A stretch of 7,175 bases of DNA from NCBI GenBank assembly GCA_903898215.1, contig CAIUEQ010000141.1, forward strand, positions 1 to 7,175, given 5' to 3'. The DNA is from an uncultured Bacteroidota bacterium. GTDB lineage: Bacteria > Bacteroidota > Bacteroidia > UKL13-3. The position numbers were made by a program, and so were the translations under genes. Under the pieces are notes generated by a model. The model worked only from the letters and a program-made list of their open reading frames with translations. It ran no database searches and was not told the DNA's origin. Positions 1 to 5,425 of this stretch are shown here, piece by piece. The first letter of the stretch is position 1, and every line of letters begins with the position of its first letter.

Positions 1-892
1 CCGGATCGGTGGTAGATAATTCTTTTTGAATCGTAACAGTAAAATCGTTTACAAATTTCAAGAATGCATCTTTTTTATCATTCGCAATTGTTACCACCGA
101 ATTTGCTTCACGTGGAATAGCATTACGCAAGTTTCCTCCAGAAATTGACGACACTTTTAAACCAAATTGTTTCGAAGCATTCCAAAGAATTCTGTTTGTG
201 ATTTTATTTGCATTTCCTCTTCCGGTATTAATATCTAAACCAGAGTGGCCACCTTTCAATCCTTTTACAGCAATTGTAAATGCTGTTGAATTTGAATCAG
301 GAGTTTCTTGTGTATAATTCAATTTTGCAACAGTGTTTTCTCCACCGGCACAACCAATAAAAATTTCTCCATGATCTTCTGAATCGAGATTCAATAAAAT
401 ATCACTTTGTAAAATTCCACCTTCCAATTCAAAAGCTCCAGTCATTCCGGTTTCTTCATCAATCGTAATTAAACATTCAATCGGGCCGTGTTGGATTGTT
501 TTTGATGCCATGATTGCCATCGATGCGCACATACCTATTCCATTATCAGAACCAAGTGTTGTTCCTGTTGCATGAACCCATTCTCCAACGATGCGCGGGA
601 TGATTGGATCAGTTAAAAAATCATGTTTGGTATCGTTGTTTTTTTGCGGAACCATATCCATATGGCTTTGCATTACAACACCTTTTAAGTTTTCCATTCC
701 GGGAGTAGCTGGCTTACGTAAAATTACGTTTCCGGCTTTATCGGTAAATCCCTCGATGCCATTTGCTTTTGCAAAATTTAAAATAAACTCGCGAATTTTT
801 TCTTCGTGTTTTGATGGGCGTGGTACAGCGCACACATCTTCAAAAATGTTCCATACTTCCTGTGGATTCAGCCTTCCTAATACTCTTGTCAT
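1..892 (-). CDS. pepD: Aminoacyl-histidine dipeptidase (PepD, M20 family), 3' end off the window
   Basis: Cytosolic Zn-dependent dipeptidase expected to split X-His and other dipeptides (known for the family). The reading frame is open from an ATG at 890-892 to the left edge, giving 297 residues of a protein usually near 485. It is therefore partial at its C terminus, and the last metal-binding His lies outside the window. Visible M20 signature residues are H77 and D79 in QSHMDM, D116 in GSDNGIG, the acidic pair E146/E147 in DEETGMTG, and D170 in LDSEDHGEIF. The motif GGHSGLDI near the start of the lid (dimerisation) domain is also typical. The N terminus, with its PRPSKHE motif, has the usual length, which supports this ATG. 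It begins 5 bp after the stop of the PqqD-like gene with no room for a separate promoter, so co-transcription is likely. The leader is A/T-rich with no clear Shine-Dalgarno. Confidence 0.93.
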   Translation of the reverse strand, partial: MTRVLGRLNPQEVWNIFEDVCAVPRPSKHEEKIREFILNFAKANGIEGFTDKAGNVILRKPATPGMENLKGVVMQSHMDMVPQKNNDTKHDFLTDPIIPRIVGEWVHATGTTLGSDNGIGMCASMAIMASKTIQHGPIECLITIDEETGMTGAFELEGGILQSDILLNLDSEDHGEIFIGCAGGENTVAKLNYTQETPDSNSTAFTIAVKGLKGGHSGLDINTGRGNANKITNRILWNASKQFGLKVSSISGGNLRNAIPREANSVVTIANDKKDAFLKFVNDFTVTIQKELSTTDP

Positions 893-897
893 ATTAA

Positions 898-1119
898 TTA
901 ATTTTTATTTAGTTCGATAAATCTGATAAATTTATTTGTATATAAATGTGATAAAAATGAAGTAACTCTTTCTTCTGTGGGATGAATTTTTTCACCAAAT
1001 TTTTCAGTCAATACATCGCATATCGCAAGCACATTTTTTTTTCCATCAATCAACAACCATGTTTCAGATCCAAACTCATCAAGCTTAAGCGGAATAAATT
1101 TATTCTTTAATAGCGGCAT
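898..1119 (-). CDS. PqqD-like (RRE-type) small protein, readable C-terminal part
   Basis: A 73-residue frame from the first available ATG. Residues 14-70 look like the helical part of the PqqD fold: DEFGSETWLLIDGKKNV, then an amphipathic helix (CDVLTEKFGEKI), then ERVTSFLSHLYTNKFI. The pattern (G/S)xxxWxLIDGxxxV...L...FG...V...FL..L is the PqqD family signature as I know it. In PQQ synthesis PqqD presents the PqqA peptide to PqqE. Related domains (RRE) bind leader peptides in RiPP pathways, but many Bacteroidota homologues stand alone with no known role. No pqq gene, radical SAM gene or precursor peptide is visible here. The frame continues upstream through clearly coding-looking sequence to 1233 and then meets a stop (see the entry at 1120-1257), so this version probably lacks the N-terminal strands. 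The gene sits 5 bp upstream of pepD. Confidence 0.6.
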   Translation of the reverse strand: MPLLKNKFIPLKLDEFGSETWLLIDGKKNVLAICDVLTEKFGEKIHPTEERVTSFLSHLYTNKFIRFIELNKN

Positions 1120-1257
1120 AAAATATTTGCCAAAAAACTTACTCGTAAACCTTGGAATTAAAATCGAAACTTTTCCATTTTCTTTTATCTCATAACCATG
1201 AATATATTCAGGTGTAAGATCGAGGTAATTGATTTATTCTTTTTTTGATTGAGACAT
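1120..1257 (-). pseudogene. 5' part of the PqqD-like gene, interrupted by an in-frame TAA
   Basis: Upstream of the ATG at 1119 the same frame continues for 38 codons (INYLDLTPEYIHGYEI, then KENGKVSILIPRF, then a KFFGKYF segment). This resembles the N-terminal strands of PqqD-like proteins. Directly before it is TAA at 1234-1236, and seven codons further up, in the same frame, an ATG at 1255-1257 (MSQSKKE). Full-length reading would give about 119 residues, the size I expect for Bacteroidota homologues. One C-to-T change (CAA to TAA) explains the break. The A7 run beside it cannot explain it by slippage, because both sides are already in phase. No ATG, GTG or TTG start lies in frame between 1233 and 1120. 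Alternatives are a sequencing error or a rare start such as ATC or ATT. Confidence 0.6.
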
Positions 1258-1263
1258 ATTTAA

Positions 1264-1342
1264 AATATTTCTCGCAGATTTCGCAGATTATTACAGAAAT
1301 AAAATCTGCGCTAATCTGCGTTATCTGCGAGAGAGAAATATT
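1264..1342. repeat. Long imperfect inverted repeat made of cgcagat/atctgcg units
   Basis: The left arm 1264-1290 and right arm 1312-1342 are reverse complements except for a 4-nt insertion (tctc) and a 2-nt mismatch, giving about 25 paired bases around a 21-nt loop. Each arm is itself repetitive: tcgcagat occurs at 1272-1279 and 1281-1288, and atctgcg occurs three times at roughly 10-bp steps between 1304 and 1329. It fills nearly the whole gap between the OPT stop (1351) and the PqqD-like gene (1257). It could act as a terminator or mRNA-stabilising hairpin after the OPT gene, but there is no clear T-tract. Similar ctgcg repeats occur between genes in many Bacteroidota genomes, to my knowledge; their origin is unclear to me. 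Confidence 0.8.
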
Positions 1343-1350
1343 ATTTAATT

Positions 1351-3414
1351 TTAGAAATTAGCTGTTGGAGGAGCTGGTTCATCAGGACTTCCGGCATTTT
1401 TAATTGGAACATTTACCAAAATATATCCAATAATTAGCAATACCAAAATACTAACTAAAAATGAAGGCTCTTTAAATATTTCAGGAATTGTTAAATCCAT
1501 AAAATAGAATAATGCGAACACTAAACCCATCAAAGCTTCACCGGCAATAAATCCGGAAGCAAGTAATACTCCGGTATTTTCCACTCTTGCTTTTTGAGCA
1601 TCATTATGTTTCTTTCTGTCGTTCACCATTTCAACAATTCCTTTTACAATACCACCTAAGAAAATTGCAAATGTAGTTTCAAGTGGTAAGTACATTCCAA
1701 CGCTCACAAGCATTGGACTTTTTACTTGCATCAATATAAATCCTAATCCCATCAACATCCCAACAATAATTAAAGGCCAAGCCATTTGTCCGCCCACAAT
1801 TCCTTTTGATAACATAGCCATCAAACTTGCTTGTGGTGCTGATAAATTCTTGCTTCCAAATCCACCTTCATAACCATCTTTTATTCCTTTAGCAATATCA
1901 CCTTCATTTAAAATAATCAATACACCAAACATAACTGAACCTGCAAGAACAACACCGATGATATCACCAATTTGCATTTTCCAAGGTGTTCCTCCAAGTA
2001 TATGACCTGCTTTTAAATCTTGTAACATTTCACCTGCAACCGCAGCCGATACACAAACAATAGCAGCAACGCCTAAAACTGATGCAACACCTTCTTGTCC
2101 TGTTACACCAAGTGCAACTAAAAGTAAAGCTGTGATCACCAATGTTGTTAATGTTAATCCTGAAATTGGATTATTACTTGAACCCATAATTCCAACTAAA
2201 TATCCTGAAACTGCTCCAAAGAAAAATGCAAGAACAATTAGAATTGTTGATGCCGCTAACGCAACAACTAAAGAAGTATTGAAAATAAAATAGGTGATGA
2301 TAAAAGTTGAAATAGCAACTCCTAAAATTCCTAACATGATCCATGTGAAGCTAATGTCTTTTTCATTTCTTGGAATATTTACAGTAGTTCCTGAAGCTGC
2401 TTTTTTTACATCTCCAACAGAACGTGCAATACCTGCTGTTAAACTTTTTCTCATTTTAAAAAGTGTAAAACCTGCACCCATTAACATTCCTCCAATTGCA
2501 ATCGGACGAACAATAAATCTCCATACTTGAGTGATCTGAAAAATTGGATTACTTACTTTAGCCATCGCAATATCCATAGTTAACGTAGTGTCTTTAGTCA
2601 TAAGGTATGAAGCCCATGCACCAAGATCTAAATTTGGTCCAATAAAATATAAAATAATTGGAGCTAATAATCCCCAAGCAATTAAGCCACCGCTAAAATT
2701 TAGTGCGCCTAATTTTGGTCCGATGATATAACCAACTCCCATATATGCAGGACTGATTCCGGGTGAGCTTAATAATAAACCACCTTGTCCGGTAATTGTT
2801 GTTCCTGTAATTGTTTGTTTAGAGAATGGAATAAATTTTTCCCATGATGCTGCAAAGAATTTAAAATCGCCAAGGATTTTTATTAATGCTCCACCTGCCA
2901 TTGCTCCGAAAAGAAATTTTGAACTTCCACCTGAAGTGCGACCGGCTTTATGAATTTCGGCAGCAGCAATTGATTCTGGAAAAGGAAGTTCAGCATCTTC
3001 AACCATTACTCTACGTAATAATGCAACAAACATAATTCCTAAAATACCACCCGATATTAATATCAACGTTGATGTTAAATAATGACCGGGAGTATAAAAT
3101 TGTGGCCAAACACCGGCAACAAAAAATGCAGGCAAAGTAAAAATTGCACCTGCTGCAACCGATTCACCAATTGAACCAACAGTACGAGCAAAATTTTCTT
3201 CGAGTATACTTCCTTTCAAGGCTTTTAATATTGCCATACTAATTACAGCTGCAGGATAAGTTGCGGCAATGGTCATTCCGGCTTTTAAGCCAAGATAAGC
3301 ATTTGCAGCACCAAGAATCACAGCCATAAAAAGACCGATGACTAGTGCTCGAACCGTGAACTCTGCCATATTTGTTTCGGCAGAAACAAACGGGATAAAT
3401 TTTTTCTGTTGCAT
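1351..3414 (-). CDS. OPT-family oligopeptide transporter
   Basis: Integral inner-membrane transporter of 687 residues, expected to bring in oligopeptides (or, in related YSL proteins, metal chelates) using the proton gradient. Hydrophobic segments run through most of its length. Motifs that I recognise from prokaryotic OPT proteins are NAYLGLKAGMT (38-48), EENFARTVGSIGES (72-85, the best family marker), ELPFPES (143-149) and, in the C-terminal half, SSNNPISGLT. Length matches full family members and the frame is uninterrupted. The ATG at 3412-3414 is favoured because FIPFV and AEFTVRALVIG, which precede the first membrane segment, are conserved in position; M16 would cut into this. It heads the minus-strand block that continues to the PqqD-like gene and pepD, a plausible peptide-uptake and peptide-cleavage set. 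The substrate cannot be read from sequence. Confidence 0.94.
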   Translation of the reverse strand: MQQKKFIPFVSAETNMAEFTVRALVIGLFMAVILGAANAYLGLKAGMTIAATYPAAVISMAILKALKGSILEENFARTVGSIGESVAAGAIFTLPAFFVAGVWPQFYTPGHYLTSTLILISGGILGIMFVALLRRVMVEDAELPFPESIAAAEIHKAGRTSGGSSKFLFGAMAGGALIKILGDFKFFAASWEKFIPFSKQTITGTTITGQGGLLLSSPGISPAYMGVGYIIGPKLGALNFSGGLIAWGLLAPIILYFIGPNLDLGAWASYLMTKDTTLTMDIAMAKVSNPIFQITQVWRFIVRPIAIGGMLMGAGFTLFKMRKSLTAGIARSVGDVKKAASGTTVNIPRNEKDISFTWIMLGILGVAISTFIITYFIFNTSLVVALAASTILIVLAFFFGAVSGYLVGIMGSSNNPISGLTLTTLVITALLLVALGVTGQEGVASVLGVAAIVCVSAAVAGEMLQDLKAGHILGGTPWKMQIGDIIGVVLAGSVMFGVLIILNEGDIAKGIKDGYEGGFGSKNLSAPQASLMAMLSKGIVGGQMAWPLIIVGMLMGLGFILMQVKSPMLVSVGMYLPLETTFAIFLGGIVKGIVEMVNDRKKHNDAQKARVENTGVLLASGFIAGEALMGLVFALFYFMDLTIPEIFKEPSFLVSILVLLIIGYILVNVPIKNAGSPDEPAPPTANF

Positions 3415-3438
3415 AATTTTAGTTTAATTAGGTATGGG

Positions 3439-3468
3439 CAAATTTATATTTTTTGACTTACCAAGCAA
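3439..3468 (-). promoter_or_regulatory. Bacteroidota-type promoter for the OPT gene
   Basis: On the minus strand, TAAATTTG (3439-3446) matches the TAnnTTTG -7 consensus exactly. A TTG (3466-3468) lies 19 bp upstream, inside the usual spacing for the -33 element. The start of transcription would fall near 3435, giving a leader of about 20 nt before the ATG. Both elements match known consensus; use in vivo is inferred. Confidence 0.55.
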
Positions 3469-3484
3469 GTCCTGAAGATTTTTG

Positions 3485-3496
3485 TGATAATTATCA
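3485..3496. other. 12-bp perfect palindrome, possible operator
   Basis: TGATAATTATCA reads identically on both strands. It lies in the 169-bp gap between the divergent OPT and RAYT genes, about 17 bp upstream of the OPT -33 element. Its GATAAT half resembles a Fur-box half-site, but AT-rich DNA gives such palindromes by chance. A second small inverted repeat, gactt-N7-aagtc (3455-3471), overlaps the OPT -33 element. Nothing else is evident in this gap. Confidence 0.3.
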
Positions 3497-3583
3497 TTTT
3501 TGAAGAGAGAGCATCGTTTGTTTTTAATTAAAGATTTTTTAGTTTTACTAAAACAAAATCCATTTCTACTCAATTTCAATGAA

Positions 3584-4330
3584 ATGAAAAATGAAACAAA
3601 AAATACTCACAGTGTTAAGCAACTTCCAAATCGAAAATCCATACGTTTAAAAGGATACGATTATTCTCAGGCCGGATTATATTTTATAACAATCTGTTGC
3701 GATGATAGAAAATGTTTATTTGGAAAAATATCAGATGGGAAGATGATATTTAATGAAACAGGAAATGTTGCCAATGAATGTTGGTTGCAAATTCCCAAAC
3801 ATTTTCCAAATGCTATCCTGCATGAATATATTATCATGCCCAATCATGTTCATGGAATAATTGAATTGATTCCAGAAATTTTAGTCGGAATTCAAGATAA
3901 TGAACCACGAACACAAAATATTGAATGGGCTCAAAATATAGAACGGGTTCAAAATGTTGAACCCCGACAAAACGAATTTCAAAAAATAATTCCTCATTCA
4001 ATAGGATCAATAATTCGCGGATTTAAAATTGGCGTGACCAAATGGATTCGCCAAACTTCAGAAAGATCGGTACGGGCTGAAAATATTCAGCCCCAACCCG
4101 AAAATAGTCAGCCCCAACCCGAAAATAGTCAGCCCCAACCCGAAAATATTCAGCCCCAACCCGAAAATATTCAGCCCCAACCCGAAAATATTCAGCCCCA
4201 ACTATTGAAATCAATATGGCAGCGCAATTATTACGAACACATCATTCGTAATTATCAAGCATATCAAAACATTTCAAATTATATAATTAACAATCCTACT
4301 AAATGGGATGATGATAAATTTTTTCTTTAA
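3584..4330 (+). CDS. REP-associated tyrosine transposase (RAYT, Y1_Tnp domain) with internal repeats
   Basis: HUH-type single-strand DNA transposase related to IS200/IS605 TnpA; family members cut and join palindromic repeat sequences. From this start the protein has 248 residues. Seen in order: the family N terminus IRLKGYDYSQAGLYFITICC (20-39), HVH metal-binding motif in MPNHVHGIIEL (H88, H90), the helix SIIRGFKIGVTKWIRQ, the WQRNYYEHIIRNYQAYQ segment, and NYIINNPTKW. The nucleophile is probably the Tyr in this last helix (Y233), by family analogy. Two minisatellites expand loops: residues 105-128 (6-residue units) and 166-207 (7-residue units). The frame opens earlier, at a TTG (3500), but those 28 residues are not family-like, and the ATG at 3584 gives the normal N terminus. 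No IS ends or tnpB are seen. It is a single domesticated-type gene, divergent from the OPT gene. Confidence 0.88.
   Translation: MKNETKNTHSVKQLPNRKSIRLKGYDYSQAGLYFITICCDDRKCLFGKISDGKMIFNETGNVANECWLQIPKHFPNAILHEYIIMPNHVHGIIELIPEILVGIQDNEPRTQNIEWAQNIERVQNVEPRQNEFQKIIPHSIGSIIRGFKIGVTKWIRQTSERSVRAENIQPQPENSQPQPENSQPQPENIQPQPENIQPQPENIQPQLLKSIWQRNYYEHIIRNYQAYQNISNYIINNPTKWDDDKFFL
3896..3967 (+). repeat. 18-bp in-frame tandem repeat inside the RAYT gene, about 4 copies
   Basis: Units start at 3896, 3914, 3932 and 3950, encoding DNEPRT, QNIEWA, QNIERV and QNVEPR. The core is caaaatattgaa followed by a variable six bases. The first unit is degenerate. The array lies in the loop between the HUH strand and the IIPHSIGSIIRGFK helix, and its divergence suggests it is older than the second array. 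Confidence 0.75.
4079..4204 (+). repeat. 21-bp in-frame minisatellite inside the RAYT gene, 6 copies
   Basis: Six head-to-tail 21-bp units encode ENIQPQP or ENSQPQP. Units 1, 4 and 5 are identical at every base, and units 2 and 3 differ from them only by ATT to AGT. Unit 6 differs only at its last codon (CTA, Leu). The lack of synonymous drift points to recent expansion. The cccaaccc cores are far more C-rich than the surrounding gene. The array sits between the KWIRQ helix and the conserved IWQRNYYEH segment, so it lengthens a loop by 42 residues without breaking the frame. Confidence 0.95.
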
Positions 4331-4389
4331 TTAAAGGAGTTTATAAATTCTATTTAAAAGAAAAAGTTATCATTACTTTTGATGCTGAA

Positions 4390-5376
4390 ATGACCGACTC
4401 TTTTAAACTTCAACTGAAAGCAATGCGCTTGGTGATCATCATCGGAATGGTGATTATGGCAATCAAATTTTATGCGTTTTTTATTACACATTCAAATGCC
4501 ATTTTAACTGATGCGCTCGAATCGATCATCAATGTTGTTGCCGGTTTTTTTGCATATTATAGTTTATCGCTTGCCGCAAAACCTAAAGATAATAATCATC
4601 CTTACGGTCATGGAAAAATTGAATTCATATCTGCCGGATTTGAGGGTGGATTAATTTTGCTTGCCGGAATTGTGATCATCATAAAATCTATTTTTGATTT
4701 CATTCATCCTAAGGAAGTGGAGTTGCTTGATATCGGAGCTTACCTTGCAGGAGCTGCAGGTTTGTTTAATTATGTCTTAGGGAAATTTTTAATTAAAACT
4801 GGTGAGAAGAATAAGTCTATTACCCTAATTGCTGATGGAAAACATTTATTAAGCGATACTTATTCAAGCATTGGTTTAGTGGTTGGATTATTAATTATTA
4901 CGCTTACAAAAATTCTGTGGTTGGATAATATTTTGGCAATTATTTTCGGATTCGTGATCATTATAACCGGATATCAATTATTTAGAAAATCGTTGGCAGG
5001 TTTAATGGATGAAGCAGATATTACAGTTTTAAAAGATGTGTTAAGTACCTTAAATGATTCAAGAAATGATAAATGGATAGATATTCATAATTTACGTGTA
5101 CAGCAATATGGTTCGAGTTATCATATCGATTGCCATGTTACTCTTCCTTGGTATCACGATTTGCAAACATCACATGATGAATTGAAAAAAATGGAAGACA
5201 TCATCTATGAAAAATTTGATGGAAGAGTGGAACTTTTTATTCATCCCGATCCTTGTATTGTTTTTTCATGCGCTATTTGCCAACTTTCAGAATGTAAGGT
5301 AAGGCAAATTCCATTCGAGAAAAAAATTGAATGGACATTGGAGAATGTGATGAAAGATGAGAAACACCAGATTTAA
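4390..5376 (+). CDS. Cation diffusion facilitator (CDF) metal transporter with C-terminal Cys cluster
   Basis: Membrane antiporter of 328 residues, expected to export divalent metals such as Zn, Fe, Cd or Co from the cytoplasm. Several hydrophobic segments fill residues 13-200. The metal-site residues visible are D41 in TDALES (second membrane segment) and the H152-x3-D156 pair in DGKHLLSD (fifth). The HPYGHGKIE motif (70-78) is the standard CDF loop. A cytoplasmic domain follows (about 205-287), with IHNLRVQQYGSSYHIDCHV typical of the ferredoxin-like dimer fold. The tail has C289, C294, C297 and C302 (C-x4-C-x2-C-x4-C), which I recall from other Bacteroidota CDF proteins. D41 is followed by E44 and S45 rather than Asp four residues on as in FieF, so the metal cannot be assigned. 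The gene starts 59 bp after the RAYT stop and is convergent with the GlcD-type gene. The ATG at 4390 keeps the full pre-membrane segment. Confidence 0.92.
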   Translation: MTDSFKLQLKAMRLVIIIGMVIMAIKFYAFFITHSNAILTDALESIINVVAGFFAYYSLSLAAKPKDNNHPYGHGKIEFISAGFEGGLILLAGIVIIIKSIFDFIHPKEVELLDIGAYLAGAAGLFNYVLGKFLIKTGEKNKSITLIADGKHLLSDTYSSIGLVVGLLIITLTKILWLDNILAIIFGFVIIITGYQLFRKSLAGLMDEADITVLKDVLSTLNDSRNDKWIDIHNLRVQQYGSSYHIDCHVTLPWYHDLQTSHDELKKMEDIIYEKFDGRVELFIHPDPCIVFSCAICQLSECKVRQIPFEKKIEWTLENVMKDEKHQI

Positions 5377-5388
5377 TTTTGTTTTATC

Positions 5389-5410
5389 GAGACGTAACAT
5401 GTTACATCTC
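5389..5410. terminator. 22-bp palindrome between convergent genes, likely bidirectional terminator
   Basis: The sequence GAGAcGTAACAT-GTTACaTCTC is self-complementary except for one C/A pair (5393/5406), centred between 5399 and 5400. It lies in the 49-bp gap between the CDF stop (5376) and the stop of the GlcD-type gene (5426). It is followed by an A/T-rich tract on the right (acaaaatttt) and preceded by ttttgtttt on the left, so either transcript could form a hairpin near U-rich sequence. I recall gagacgt...acgtctc palindromes as dispersed intergenic repeats in Bacteroidota, so it may also be a REP-like element. Confidence 0.6.
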
Positions 5411-5425
5411 TACAAAATTTTGCTG

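Noticed and set aside
591..920. Plus-strand frame opposite pepD
   Set aside because: It is antisense to a well-supported M20 peptidase gene and shows no recognisable domain.
3500..3583. Longer reading frame of the RAYT gene starting at TTG 3500
   Set aside because: The 28 extra residues are not family-like and start with a non-ATG codon. The ATG at 3584 gives the usual RAYT N terminus.
4023..4214. Antisense frame with GAEYFRV repeats
   Set aside because: This is the reverse strand of the 21-bp minisatellite in the RAYT gene. A repeat of 3n length keeps antisense frames open by itself.
3491..4375. 8-bp direct repeat ttatcatt on both sides of the RAYT gene (3491-3498 and 4367-4374), as a possible target-site duplication
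   Set aside because: RAYT/IS200-type elements do not make target-site duplications, and an 8-bp AT-rich match over about 0.9 kb can arise by chance.
4374..4381. TACTTTTG box 8 bp before the CDF start
   Set aside because: It matches TAnnTTTG, but no TTG is found at the expected -33 distance and it sits too near the ATG. Support is too weak for a promoter call.
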